DNA of 64,000 nucleotides, from positions 1,178,001 to 1,242,000 of the forward strand of contig NZ_QFGA01000001.1 in the NCBI RefSeq assembly GCF_004369205.1. Direction: 5' to 3'. Each line of letters opens with the position of its first letter. The first letter of the stretch is position 1. The DNA comes from Pelotomaculum schinkii. GTDB lineage: Bacteria > Bacillota > Desulfotomaculia > Desulfotomaculales > Pelotomaculaceae. Made by a program: the position numbers and the translations under genes. The notes under the pieces are model-generated. The model searched no databases. It was given only the letters and a program-made list of their open reading frames with translations, and was not told the DNA's origin. Below, piece by piece: positions 15,886-25,568 of this stretch.

Positions 15886-18800
15886 TTATAGGGTTATATC
15901 CGCATGATATTCCTGCAATGATTTTGCATTGGCTTTCTGAAGAGTATTTTCTTTATATGCCGCGATCCCTTTGGCGCTGGCTAAGGCTGCCGCCAGGGTG
16001 GTGATATACGGAACGTTATATTTTATCGCTGTCTTGCGGATATATGAGTCATCATGCTGGCTGCGTTTTCCGGACGGGGTGTTGATCACCAGGTGAATTT
16101 CATTATTGGTAATACCATCGACGATATTGGGTCGCCCTTCAAATATTTTTTTAATTTCTTCGGATACAATCCCATTTTCCTTCAGGAAATGGTGGGTACC
16201 TTGTGTCGCTTTAATATGAAAGCCCAGCTTGATAAATTCCCTGGCTGTTTCCAGTACTGCCGGTTTATCCGGATCGGGAACGCTGATCAGAACGGTCCCG
16301 GATACGGGAAGGGGCGTTTTGGTGGCTTCTTGAGCTTTATAATAGGCCAGACCAAATGAGTCGGCAATTCCCAATACTTCACCGGTGGAACGCATTTCCG
16401 GTCCCAGCACCGGGTCAACTTCCTGGAACATATTAAACGGAAAGACCGCTTCTTTTACCCCAAAATGCGGGATTTTTCTTGAAACCAGTCTGCTGACAGT
16501 GGTCTGCTTACCGGTTTCTGCCGCCAATATGATTTCTGTGGCAATGCGGGCCATCGAGACATTACAGACTTTTGACACCAGGGGCACGGTCCGTGAAGCT
16601 CTCGGATTGGCTTCCAGGACATATACCTTGTCGCCGGCGATGGCGTACTGTATATTCATCAGACCGACCACGTTCAGTTCTCCGGCAATCTTTTTGGTAT
16701 ACTGCACAATGGTTTCAATATGCCTGCCTTCTATACGAATCGGCGGAATCACACAGGCTGAGTCTCCGGAGTGTATGCCTGCCAATTCAATGTGCTCCAT
16801 TACCGCCGGCACGAAAGCGTCGGCGCCGTCTGCAATGGCGTCCGCTTCCGCTTCAATGGCGTTCTTCAGGAATCTATCGATCAGGATCGGTCTTTCCGGA
16901 GTGACCCCGACTGCAGCGGCCAGGTACTGACGGAGCATTTCCTCATCGTAAACAACTTCCATCCCGCGTCCGCCCAAAACATAGGAAGGCCGTACCATCA
17001 GAGGATAACCAATCCGGTTGGCGATTGCCAGAGCTTCCTCAATATTTACCGCCATGCCTGATTCCGGCATGGGGATATCAAGTTTCTCCATAATCTGGCG
17101 GAACCGGTCGCGATCTTCGGCCAGGTCGATCGTCTCAGGCGTTGTGCCGAGGATCTTCACTCCGGCTTTAGCCAGTTCTCCAGCTATATTTAAGGGAGTT
17201 TGTCCTCCGAACTGAACGATTACCCCCAGCGGCTTTTCCTTTTCATATATACTTAAGACATCTTCCACGGTCAGTGGTTCAAAGTACAGCTTATCCGAAG
17301 TGTCATAGTCGGTGGAAACTGTTTCCGGGTTGCAGTTGACAATAACTGTCTCATAGCCCAAATCGCGCAGGGCAAAGGCTGTATGCACACAGCAATAGTC
17401 AAACTCAATTCCCTGACCGATCCGGTTCGGACCTCCGCCCAGGATCATCACTTTCCGCCGGTCGCTCGATGTGGTCTGATCCGGGGCGTTGTAAGTGGAG
17501 AAATAGTAGGCTGCGTTTTCAACACCGCTTACCGGTACAGCCTCCCATCCTTCAACTATCCCCAGAGCAGTCCTGCGCCGGCGAATTTCTGTCTCCGGAA
17601 GATTTAACAGCATCGATAAATAACGGTCGGCAAAGCCGTCCTTTTTAGCCTGAACCAGCAGTTCATCCGGTAAATGCCCCTGCTTGTATTTCAGGATTTC
17701 TTCTTCCAGCATAACAAGCTCTTTCATTTGCTGGATAAACCATGGCTTGATGTGGGTCAGCCGGAAAAGCTGTTCGATACCGGCGCCTTTGCGCAACGCC
17801 TCATACATGATAAACTGGCGTTCACTCGACGGCTCTGCCAAAAGGGACAGCAATTCTTCCAGGGAACGGCGGTTATAATCCCTGGCGAAACCCAGCCCGT
17901 AACGATTGGTTTCCAGTGACCTGATTGCTTTTTGAAAGGCTTCTTTATAGTTTTTACCGATGCTCATCACTTCGCCGACTGCCCGCATCTGTGTTCCCAG
18001 CCTGTCTATGGAACCGGGAAACTTTTCAAAGGCCCAGCGGGCAAACTTGATGACCACATAATCACCCGAAGGCGTGTATTTATCCAGGGTACCATCCCGC
18101 CAGTAGGGAATTTCGTCAAGAGTCAAACCGGCTGCCAGCATGGCCGAGATCAAAGCGATAGGAAAGCCGGTGGCCTTGGATGCTAAAGCGGAGGAACGGG
18201 AAGTACGGGGATTTATTTCAATAATGACCACCCGGCCGGTCTTGGGGTCGTGGGCGAACTGAATATTGGTGCCGCCAACTACTTCTATGGCTTCCACAAC
18301 GTCATAGGAGTATTTTTGCAGCCTTTGCTGCAGTTCGGGACTGATCGTCAGCATCGGGGCCGCGCAAAAGGAATCACCGGTATGTACACCCATGGCATCA
18401 ATGTTTTCAATAAAACAAACTGTAATCATCTGGTTTTTGGCGTCCCGGACGACTTCCAGCTCCAATTCTTCCCAACCCAATACCGATTCTTCGACCAGGA
18501 TTTGTCCCACCAGACTGGCGGCAATGCCGCGAGTAGCGACAGTCCTTAACTCTTCAACATTATAAACCAGGCCGCCGCCGGTGCCCCCCATGGTGTAGGC
18601 GGGGCGGATAACCACCGGATAGCCAAGCTCAGCCGCAATTTTTTCCGCTTCCTCAACACTATAGGCCGGTTTGCTGCGGGGCATCTCAATACCCAGCCGG
18701 TTCATCGTTTTTTTAAAGGCGATACGGTCTTCACCACGTTCAATAGCGTCAACCTGCACACCGATTACTTTGACTCCGTACTTTTCTAAAACACCTTTTT

Positions 18801-19110
18801 TATATAGTTCCGAACACAAATTTAAACCTGACTGCCCGCCTAAGTTGGGCAAGAGGGCATCCGGCCGTTCTTTGGCTATAATGTCAGTCAGGCTTTTTAC
18901 ATTGAGAGGTTCTATGTAGGTTACATCCGCGATTCCCGGGTCCGTCATAATTGTGGCCGGATTGGAATTGACCAGGACAATCCGGTAACCCAGTTTTCGC
19001 AGTGCTTTGCAGGCCTGGGTCCCGGAGTAGTCAAATTCACAAGCTTGTCCAATTACAATCGGGCCAGAACCAATAATGAGGATTTTGTTAATGTCACTCC
19101 GTTGTGGCAT
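15886..19110 (-). CDS. carB: Carbamoyl-phosphate synthase large subunit
   Basis: A full-length 1074-aa enzyme that makes carbamoyl phosphate from ammonia (from the small subunit), bicarbonate and two ATP, for arginine and pyrimidine synthesis. The two homologous ATP-grasp halves are visible: ILIIGSGPIVIGQACEFDYS at the start and VMILGGGPNRIGQGIEFDYC in the middle, with EINPRTSRSSALASKATG and EANPRASRTVPLVSKV. The C-terminal MGS-like allosteric domain ends with ITNNEIHLVINTP and LHADITL-like residues. AGGAGG precedes the ATG. No carA is within the window on either side; the upstream neighbour is cinA, 45 bp away. Confidence 0.96.
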   Translation of the reverse strand: MPQRSDINKILIIGSGPIVIGQACEFDYSGTQACKALRKLGYRIVLVNSNPATIMTDPGIADVTYIEPLNVKSLTDIIAKERPDALLPNLGGQSGLNLCSELYKKGVLEKYGVKVIGVQVDAIERGEDRIAFKKTMNRLGIEMPRSKPAYSVEEAEKIAAELGYPVVIRPAYTMGGTGGGLVYNVEELRTVATRGIAASLVGQILVEESVLGWEELELEVVRDAKNQMITVCFIENIDAMGVHTGDSFCAAPMLTISPELQQRLQKYSYDVVEAIEVVGGTNIQFAHDPKTGRVVIIEINPRTSRSSALASKATGFPIALISAMLAAGLTLDEIPYWRDGTLDKYTPSGDYVVIKFARWAFEKFPGSIDRLGTQMRAVGEVMSIGKNYKEAFQKAIRSLETNRYGLGFARDYNRRSLEELLSLLAEPSSERQFIMYEALRKGAGIEQLFRLTHIKPWFIQQMKELVMLEEEILKYKQGHLPDELLVQAKKDGFADRYLSMLLNLPETEIRRRRTALGIVEGWEAVPVSGVENAAYYFSTYNAPDQTTSSDRRKVMILGGGPNRIGQGIEFDYCCVHTAFALRDLGYETVIVNCNPETVSTDYDTSDKLYFEPLTVEDVLSIYEKEKPLGVIVQFGGQTPLNIAGELAKAGVKILGTTPETIDLAEDRDRFRQIMEKLDIPMPESGMAVNIEEALAIANRIGYPLMVRPSYVLGGRGMEVVYDEEMLRQYLAAAVGVTPERPILIDRFLKNAIEAEADAIADGADAFVPAVMEHIELAGIHSGDSACVIPPIRIEGRHIETIVQYTKKIAGELNVVGLMNIQYAIAGDKVYVLEANPRASRTVPLVSKVCNVSMARIATEIILAAETGKQTTVSRLVSRKIPHFGVKEAVFPFNMFQEVDPVLGPEMRSTGEVLGIADSFGLAYYKAQEATKTPLPVSGTVLISVPDPDKPAVLETAREFIKLGFHIKATQGTHHFLKENGIVSEEIKKIFEGRPNIVDGITNNEIHLVINTPSGKRSQHDDSYIRKTAIKYNVPYITTLAAALASAKGIAAYKENTLQKANAKSLQEYHADITL

Positions 19111-19155
19111 GGTTACCTCCTGTTGATAATTATGGAATTCTTCTGATGCGCTAAA

Positions 19156-20388
19156 TTAACCGATCTCCTGCAAAACCTGCCACAGCCTTACCAAAGCTGT
19201 TTCAGCCCCGCGGCGGGCAACCTCGCTCTTGTTATCCCAGAGCAGGCTTTCCTTCACAAGGATTTCATGACCCAGATCAATGCCTACTGTCATCATGTTT
19301 TTGTTGTTTACCAGGGCTTCCTGCTGGCTTGGTCCCAGAACGGCAATACCGATGCCGCTGCCGGTCAGGCGGCGTATGGCCCGGGCAAGCTGTTCCGCAG
19401 CTTTTGCTTCTGTAGTGCCCTGGGGCCGGGACAATCCTTCCGACAAGCCCTTTAGACCCGGCGTCTTACTGAGGACCACGCCACCGGCAAATACCCGGGC
19501 TGAAAATGGGTCGACCGATAACATGTGTGTCAGCAGTCCTCCGCTGCACTCCTCCTCCACCACCGCCACACTCTTGCCCCTGCGGGCGAGTTCCCGGCCG
19601 ATCACACCCGGCAGGGTATCCCTGTCCGCGCCGAAAATATACTGGCCGATACGCTGCCGCAGAATGTTTTCCATGGCGGCAATATCCCGCCGGGCTCTCA
19701 GCTCATCCTCAGCTTTGGCGGTGATACTAAGATCAATATAACTTCCTTTCACACAGGTGAATACGGTCGGATATGAGCTTTTAAACAAGTCTCCCAGGGA
19801 TTGGGCCAGAAACGATTCGCCGATGCCGCATAGTTTCAGCACACGGGAGTAGATAATGCCCATTTCCTCAGGGAAGCGAGACTTCAAGTACGGGACCACC
19901 TGCTCGTCAAGCATACAATTGAATTCGAAAGGCGGTCCCGGCAGCAGAAAGAAGATCTTGCCCTGATGTTCCAGGACTATTCCCGGGGCAACACCGACAC
20001 GGTTATCCAGGGCTTTACCACCCACGGGTATGAGCGCCTGTTTCATGTTAACCTCCGGCATGGTGATACCGCGCGCCAGGTAAATCCGCCGCACTATGTT
20101 CAGGGCGGTTTCATCCTGGACAAGCGGTATTTGTAGGGCTTCACTCAAGGCCTCGCGGCTTACGTCATCCTCTGTCGGCCCCAACCCGCCCCCTACAAAA
20201 ATCAGGTCGGCCCTGGCGGCAGCCTGGCGTATGGCCTGCGCACAACGATCCCGGTTATCCCCCACAGTTAACTGGTGGTATGAATCAATTCCCATGGAAG
20301 CAAGGGTTTGCTGGATATACTGGCCGTTGATATTTAAGATCTGCCCCAGCAGCAGCTCTGTCCCGCTAAAAATGACTTCGGCAATCAT
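19156..20388 (-). CDS. cinA: CinA family protein with an altered C-terminal deamidase domain
   Basis: A 410-aa protein. The N-terminal MoaB/MogA-like domain is well kept: AEVIFSGTELLLGQILN, FVGGGLGPTEDDVSREAL and FLLPGPPFEFNCM; in CinA proteins this part has ADP-ribose/NMN pyrophosphatase-type activity. The C-terminal NMN deamidase (PncC) domain normally carries AESCTGG, and later GIAGPGGG with KPVG; here these read VEEECSGG and GIAVLGPSQQEALVNN. So the Ser before the Cys is a Glu, and the glycine-rich loop is lost. Deamidase activity is doubtful. GAAGGAG precedes the ATG. It lies between tetR and carB, same strand. Confidence 0.87.
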   Translation of the reverse strand: MIAEVIFSGTELLLGQILNINGQYIQQTLASMGIDSYHQLTVGDNRDRCAQAIRQAAARADLIFVGGGLGPTEDDVSREALSEALQIPLVQDETALNIVRRIYLARGITMPEVNMKQALIPVGGKALDNRVGVAPGIVLEHQGKIFFLLPGPPFEFNCMLDEQVVPYLKSRFPEEMGIIYSRVLKLCGIGESFLAQSLGDLFKSSYPTVFTCVKGSYIDLSITAKAEDELRARRDIAAMENILRQRIGQYIFGADRDTLPGVIGRELARRGKSVAVVEEECSGGLLTHMLSVDPFSARVFAGGVVLSKTPGLKGLSEGLSRPQGTTEAKAAEQLARAIRRLTGSGIGIAVLGPSQQEALVNNKNMMTVGIDLGHEILVKESLLWDNKSEVARRGAETALVRLWQVLQEIG

Positions 20389-20442
20389 CTGTCTATCACT
20401 CCTTCCTGCGTCCGGCCTGCTCCTTATAAGCTGCGGTCGCTT

Positions 20443-21024
20443 TCAATGATTCAGCTCTGTTTTTTCCATTGTAATACCATTTAAAAAAAGATCAAACAGG
20501 GACCGGATGGTTTCTTCCGGGGAAAGGTTGTTTTCCATAATGAAGTTGGGGTTTACCACGGCCCGGATGCAAGCCAGGAGAGCAGCGGTAAAGATTTTGG
20601 GGTTTACCTTGCGAAAACAGTCCTGCCCGTCACCCGCCAAAAGCTCTTCGAAGATCTGCTGGATTTTTTCCGCCCTGAACTGTTCAACCCTCTCCCAAAG
20701 CTGAGGAAAATGTTTTTGCACATCGTGCAGCGCCAGCGGCTGAATCTGCCTGATATTCCGAAGGACCACCCCGATTGCCCCGGTGATTTTGTCAACGGGA
20801 TGTTCTGATGCTTCCACAGCCATCCTGGTATCTTTCTCGATACCGTGCATTAAATCCTCCATTACGGCAACGATTATTTCTTCTTTGCTCCTGAAATAAC
20901 GGTAAATGGTCCTCTTGCTGATACCGGTGCGGGTCGCCAGGTCATCCACCGTAACTCTGGAAAAACCCTGTACCGAAGCCAGTTCTCTTAAGGCAGCTGT
21001 TATCCTTTGACGATAGTCTATCAG
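20443..21024 (-). CDS. TetR family regulator of the adjacent efflux operon
   Basis: About 193 aa. The HTH reads VTVDDLATRTGISKRTIYRYFRSKEE across its recognition helix (only part quoted here as ISKRTIYRYFRSKEE), typical of TetR. An ATG at 20949 would cut into the HTH; the frame is open 25 codons further to a CTG at 21024, right after an in-frame TAG, with TAGGGGGTG as ribosome site. Most likely this is a CTG start. The C-terminal ligand domain resembles CecR/YbiH-type regulators. It follows the ABC permease gene on the same strand by about 55 bp, so it is probably cotranscribed and represses the HlyD-ATPase-ATPase-permease operon. Confidence 0.8.
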   Translation of the reverse strand: MIDYRQRITAALRELASVQGFSRVTVDDLATRTGISKRTIYRYFRSKEEIIVAVMEDLMHGIEKDTRMAVEASEHPVDKITGAIGVVLRNIRQIQPLALHDVQKHFPQLWERVEQFRAEKIQQIFEELLAGDGQDCFRKVNPKIFTAALLACIRAVVNPNFIMENNLSPEETIRSLFDLFLNGITMEKTELNH

Positions 21025-21078
21025 CTACACCCCCTATTGGTCTGGGGAAACAGTCCCCTTGTCATTTCCATTGTCATT

Positions 21079-22188
21079 TTACGCTACCTTCTTCTTGAAC
21101 TTGAGGATGGCCAGGGTCATCATGATTATTGAAAAAACGAGCAGCGCGGCTACCTGGGATACCAAATAGGAAAAACCGATGCCCTTCAGGACAATGCCCC
21201 TGATGATCGTCAGATAATAGGTCAGCGGGATCAGGTTGCCTATATATTGAATAATCTTCGGCATGGCTTCCCTTGGGAACATGAAGCCTGACAGCATGAT
21301 GCTGGGCAACAGGACCATGAAAGACATCTGAGTGGCCTGCATCTGGGTTTTGGCTATATTGGAGATATAAATACCCATCCCCAGGGAGGCGGTGATAAAG
21401 AAGAGGGTTAAAAGATACAGCTGCAGCAGGCTGCCCCGGATGGGGACCTGGAACAACAGTACTCCCACCAACAGAGCCACGGTGATTTGCACATAGCCCA
21501 GCGCGATGTAGGGGACGACCTTGCCCAGCATCAGCTCATAAGAACGCATGGGCGTGACCATCAACTGCTCCAGGGTGCCACGCTCACGCTCCCGGACAAT
21601 CCCCATCGAGGTCAGCATCACCATGGTCATGGTTACGATAATTCCCAGTATGGCGGGGACCATGTAATAGGCCGTGACGCCGTCCGGATTGTACCAGGGA
21701 CGCACCCTGATATCGTACGGCAGGCTTTGGATATGCGCCTTTTGCACCAGGATATTTTGCGACTTCAAAAGGCCGATGGAGTTGGCTATGGACAGGGCGG
21801 AATTAGCCACCATATTGTCCGAGGCGTCAACGATGACCTGCACCTGGGCGGACTCGCCGCTCCTTAAGTTCTGCGCAAAATCGGCCGGAAAGATAATACC
21901 GGCTTTGGCGGCGCCGCTGTCAATCAATTTGGTTAAGTCACTGTAGCCCGTGGCGGCGTAATTTATGTCGAAATACCCGGAGGCGCTGAAGGAATCCAGC
22001 AGGTCCCGGCTTTCCGCCGATAGGGACTGGTCAAAAACAGCTGTTGGTATATGCTTGACGTCGGTCTGGATGGCGTAGCCAAAAAGGATTAATTGGAACA
22101 GGGGCAGCATAAACGTGATACCCAGGGTCAACCGGTCCCGCATCAGCTGCAGAAACTCTTTTTTTATGACAGCCAGGATTCTGCCCAC
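21079..22188 (-). CDS. ABC-2 type transporter permease (YbhS/YbhR-like)
   Basis: A 369-aa membrane protein. One membrane segment near the N-terminus (LGITFMLPLFQLILFGYAI) is followed by a large outside domain (HIPTAVFDQSLSAESRDLL) and then five segments, with the ABC-2 signature MVMLTSMGIVRERERGTLEQ. I set the start at the GTG at 22188, one base after the stop of the preceding ATPase gene, with GAGAGGTG upstream. It is the channel for the two ATPases encoded before it. Only one permease gene is present, where the Escherichia coli ybh operon has two, so a homodimer is likely. Confidence 0.88.
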   Translation of the reverse strand: MGRILAVIKKEFLQLMRDRLTLGITFMLPLFQLILFGYAIQTDVKHIPTAVFDQSLSAESRDLLDSFSASGYFDINYAATGYSDLTKLIDSGAAKAGIIFPADFAQNLRSGESAQVQVIVDASDNMVANSALSIANSIGLLKSQNILVQKAHIQSLPYDIRVRPWYNPDGVTAYYMVPAILGIIVTMTMVMLTSMGIVRERERGTLEQLMVTPMRSYELMLGKVVPYIALGYVQITVALLVGVLLFQVPIRGSLLQLYLLTLFFITASLGMGIYISNIAKTQMQATQMSFMVLLPSIMLSGFMFPREAMPKIIQYIGNLIPLTYYLTIIRGIVLKGIGFSYLVSQVAALLVFSIIMMTLAILKFKKKVA

Positions 22189-22189
22189 C

Positions 22190-23107
22190 TTACGACACCT
22201 CTCTTCTTTTCTGTTTGGCCAGTGATACAAACACATCCTCCAGGGATGGCTCAATCACGCTGGCGGTGGCTCCCGTAAACTGGTTGAAGTCTTCCAGTTG
22301 GGCCTGCGATTCAAGCAGCACGTGCAAGAGCGGGCCGTGGATGGAACACTCCCTGACATAAGGAAGGTTTTCAATAGCGCTGATTCGCTGCATGGCGTCG
22401 GGCAGGTCGACCTCAACCATACAACCCTCGATGACGTTGTGCTTGAGGTTTTCCGGCGTGTCGTTGGCTATCAGTGTCCCTTCGGAGATGAAGGCAATAT
22501 TATAACAGCGCTCGGCCTCGTCCATGAAGTGGGTTGTAACCATCACCGTGACTCCTTCAGCAGCTATACGCTGGATAATTTGAAAAAACATGCGCCTGCT
22601 GGTAGGACTGAGCCCGCTGGTGGGTTCGTCCAGAAATAAAATGGCGGGCCGGGATAAAATCGCGCACCCCAGGGCCAGGCGCTGCTTATACCCTCCGCTC
22701 AAATTTGCCACCAGTTCGTCTTCCCTGCCCTCCAGGAGGGACATGGCCACCATTTCAGATATTCTCTGTTTGCGTTCCTTATGGGGAATGCTGTACATCC
22801 CCGCGTAAAAATCCAGGTTTTCGTAAATTGTTAAATCTTCGTAAAGGCTGAATTTTTGGGACATGTAACCGATCCGGCGCTTGATTTTTTCGGATTCACG
22901 GGCCAGATCGTAACCCAGTACGGTACCGGAACCTGTTGTTGGCTCCAGCAGGCCGCACAACATGCGGATGGTCGTGGTTTTGCCGGAGCCGTTTGGTCCA
23001 AGAAAGCCGTAGATTTCGCCCGGCTTGATCTTGATGCTGAGGTTGTTGACGGCGGTAAAAGAACCGAATTTCTTGGTCAGCTCGTGGGTGGTTACCACGT
23101 ACTCCAC
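22190..23107 (-). CDS. ABC transporter ATP-binding protein (second ATPase of efflux system)
   Basis: A 305-aa ATPase with FLGPNGSGKTTTIRML (Walker A), LSGGYKQRLALGCAIL (signature), ILFLDEPTSGLSP (Walker B) and VTTHFMDEAERC (switch His). The C-terminal tail carries IEPSLEDVFVSLAKQK, usual in drug-efflux ATPases. GTG start at 23107 directly after the stop of the other ATPase gene, preceded by GAGGTGG. With the preceding gene it corresponds to the two halves of the fused YbhF-type ATPase. Confidence 0.9.
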   Translation of the reverse strand: MEYVVTTHELTKKFGSFTAVNNLSIKIKPGEIYGFLGPNGSGKTTTIRMLCGLLEPTTGSGTVLGYDLARESEKIKRRIGYMSQKFSLYEDLTIYENLDFYAGMYSIPHKERKQRISEMVAMSLLEGREDELVANLSGGYKQRLALGCAILSRPAILFLDEPTSGLSPTSRRMFFQIIQRIAAEGVTVMVTTHFMDEAERCYNIAFISEGTLIANDTPENLKHNVIEGCMVEVDLPDAMQRISAIENLPYVRECSIHGPLLHVLLESQAQLEDFNQFTGATASVIEPSLEDVFVSLAKQKRREVS

Positions 23108-24013
23108 TTAAACCACCTCTTTTTCCGCGAGCAGGACGAAAACGTCCTCAATTGAGGGCGGCACTTCCCTGACCTGAACAACGCCGGCATTCATCCCGGC
23201 TATTTTCGCCAGGACTGCAGCTTGCGGTGTGTCCTTGTCCACCAGGACATGGAACTTGCCCCCGTAAAAATAGGCGTCTCTGACTAAATCCAGTCCATTT
23301 AAGAAACCCAGGTCACGGGTTTCAGCCTTGATTTCCAGTACCTTGTAAGGAAACCGGCGTTTGATGCTGCCCGGCGTATCGACAGCGGCAATTTTGCCCC
23401 GGTCCATAAAGGCGACCTTTTGGCAAAGTTCCGCCTCGTCCATGTAAGCAGTCGACACCAGGATGGTCATGCCTTCCCGGTTTAAATTATACAGGACCCG
23501 CCAGAAGTCCTTACGGGATTCGGGGTCAACCCCGTAGGTGGGTTCGTCGAGAATGAGCATGCCCGGCCTGGACACCAGGGCGCAGGTCAGGGCCAGCTTC
23601 TGCTTCATACCTCCGGAAAGGTTATCCGCCAACCGTGTTTTAAATTTGATCAGGTTGGTCATTTCCAATATCTCGTCGGCCCGGCTCTGGATGGTCCGGC
23701 GGTCCAAATTGTACATGGCGCCGAAAAAATTGATGTTTTCCATCACGGTCAGGTCACCGTACAGGCTGAACCGCTGGGGCATATAGCCGTAGGATTCGAC
23801 CGCCTTGCGGGCATCCTTGCCGTCCATATCGAGCAGTTTAATTTGTCCGCTGGTGGGGGTAATAAGGTTGCAGAGCATGCGCATGAGGGTCGTTTTGCCG
23901 GCCCCGTCCGGTCCGACCAGGCCGAAAATCTCTCCCCTCTCTATTTTGATGGAAACCTGGTCAACCGCCGTCAAAGCGCCGAAGACCTTGGTCAAATCCG
24001 TTGTCTCAATCAC
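23108..24013 (-). CDS. ABC transporter ATP-binding protein (first ATPase of efflux system)
   Basis: A 301-aa ATPase: VGPDGAGKTTLMRMLC, LSGGMKQKLALTCAL, MLILDEPTYGVDPES and VSTAYMDEAELC. The last has Ala in place of the usual switch-loop His, so this site may hydrolyse ATP poorly, as in many asymmetric exporters. I place the start at the GTG at 24013, eight bases after GGAGG; a GTG at 24022 overlaps the ribosome site. It is adjacent (0 bp) to the second ATPase gene. A 247-bp gap (24023-24269) separates it from the HlyD gene. Confidence 0.88.
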   Translation of the reverse strand: MIETTDLTKVFGALTAVDQVSIKIERGEIFGLVGPDGAGKTTLMRMLCNLITPTSGQIKLLDMDGKDARKAVESYGYMPQRFSLYGDLTVMENINFFGAMYNLDRRTIQSRADEILEMTNLIKFKTRLADNLSGGMKQKLALTCALVSRPGMLILDEPTYGVDPESRKDFWRVLYNLNREGMTILVSTAYMDEAELCQKVAFMDRGKIAAVDTPGSIKRRFPYKVLEIKAETRDLGFLNGLDLVRDAYFYGGKFHVLVDKDTPQAAVLAKIAGMNAGVVQVREVPPSIEDVFVLLAEKEVV

Positions 24014-24132
24014 TCTGACCACCTCCCCTGAAAAAACTGTTCAAATCGCCAAAGCGCTACCCCCAAAATGCAGGGTCGGATTCATTCGCCCAAATGTACC
24101 ATTAGCCCACACAAGCCCGCCGCAAGCGTCAT

Positions 24133-24150
24133 GCACGATTGAAATCGCAC
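24133..24150. repeat. Palindromic motif, copy 1
   Basis: On the minus strand this reads GTGCGATTTCAATCGTGC, 15 of 18 bases identical to an intergenic motif at 36604-36621. Both are near-palindromes around CGATT-NN-AATCG. It sits in the 247-bp gap between the HlyD and first ATPase genes, where I see no gene. It may be a dispersed repeat or an operator; two copies are weak evidence. Confidence 0.3.
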
Positions 24151-24269
24151 CTGCATCACCTGGCGTTTTTCATAAAAGATGACTGCTATTATTTTTTACG
24201 CCTTACGGCCTACAACTATTTTCAAGCCTTTTCGGGAACAAATTTTGTGATAAGCAAAACAAAAGTACC

Positions 24270-25244
24270 CTATTGAATAATGACATCCGCGGGCATGCCG
24301 GGCTTCAAGGCGCCAGCCTGATTGTCAACCCTGATCTTTACTGCGTACACAACATTGGTACGCTCTTTTTTGGTTTGAATCGTCTTGGGGGTAAATTCAC
24401 CCTTGCCGGCGATTTCCTCCACTGTACCGGTGTACTCCACGCTGCTGCCGCTGACCGTGAAGGTTACAGACTGCCCGAGCTTGACCTGGGGCAGGTCATC
24501 GGTTGGTATATAGACTCTTATCCACATGTCGTTCAAGTTGGCCGCGGTAGCCACCGCAGAACCTGCCTGGACGTATTCGCCCTGCTCAAAATTTTTACTG
24601 AGGATAACCCCGTCTATGGGACAGATAATTTTGGTATCTTCCAGCAGTACTTCCGACGCTTTTAAGACAGCGGCGCTCTGTTCGACACCGGCCTGAGCCG
24701 CCGCAATCTGGTCGGTCCTGCTGCCGGAGCGCAGCAGGCTAAGCTTGGCATTGGCCGATTCCAGCTGGTTGGCAGCCTGCTTGTAAGCAGTGTCCGCCTT
24801 TTCCAGCTCGGCATCCGAGATCGCCATCCCCTGGTGGAGCTCCACCGCCCGGTTATAGTCTTTGCCGGCCTTCTCGTAGTTGGTCTCGGCAATGCTGACC
24901 GCTATTTCCGCATCGCGGAGTTCCTGCTGTCTGGCACCCGAAAGAAGGTCGTCCAGCTGGGCCTGGGCCTGGATTACCCCCAGAGCGTCCCTTTCTCTCT
25001 GTGCAACGAGGTCATTGCGCAGCAAGCTCCCGACGAGCTGCCCCTTCTTGACCGGGTCACCTTCCTTCACCGTAAAATCCTGCAGGGTACCCGGCAACTT
25101 GGCGGTCAACTGTACCTGGGTGGCTTCAATGGTACCCGTAGCCTGCAGACCAGCCTGCGGCGCCTGGTTATACCACCGGTAGCCCCAGTATCCGCCGGCC
25201 CCCAAGAGCAGCGCCAGGATGATGATTGGGATTTTCCTTTTCAT
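24270..25244 (-). CDS. HlyD/YbhG-like membrane fusion protein
   Basis: A 324-aa secretion accessory protein. One N-terminal membrane anchor (IPIIILALLLGAGGYWGYRW) is followed by a lipoyl half-motif (ATGTIEATQVQLTAKLPGTL), an Ala/Gln/Glu-rich coiled-coil hairpin (~residues 80-190, AEIAVSIAETNYEKAGKDY-like), then the second lipoyl half (ICPIDGVILSKNFEQGEYV) and a beta-barrel. It links the ABC-2 permease to the outside. GAGGGAAAAGC precedes the ATG. It is the first gene of the tetR-controlled efflux operon. Confidence 0.88.
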   Translation of the reverse strand: MKRKIPIIILALLLGAGGYWGYRWYNQAPQAGLQATGTIEATQVQLTAKLPGTLQDFTVKEGDPVKKGQLVGSLLRNDLVAQRERDALGVIQAQAQLDDLLSGARQQELRDAEIAVSIAETNYEKAGKDYNRAVELHQGMAISDAELEKADTAYKQAANQLESANAKLSLLRSGSRTDQIAAAQAGVEQSAAVLKASEVLLEDTKIICPIDGVILSKNFEQGEYVQAGSAVATAANLNDMWIRVYIPTDDLPQVKLGQSVTFTVSGSSVEYTGTVEEIAGKGEFTPKTIQTKKERTNVVYAVKIRVDNQAGALKPGMPADVIIQ

Positions 25245-25568
25245 GCTTTTCCCTCGCTTCGCAAATTAGCTAGTTGGTAAATAGTAGGTAAACCATTGGC
25301 ACTTTGTTAGTTTACTTATTGCCAATATACCACCAGTCCTACAGTATTACAACAAAAAAATTCCGGAGATAAACATATTTTGCAAATTGCGCTATGCGGT
25401 AAGCTGAAAAAGGGAACCCGGGTCTTTGACACTTGCGCTAATATAGAAATCTCTACAAGCCTTGAAAACAGGGCTTTTTTTATTAAAAAAATGTCAAATT
25501 CTCTCCAATTCTTAGTGAGTAATTTTGCGTAATGTGTTATAATGTAAGGGATTGGAGGAGATTCTACT

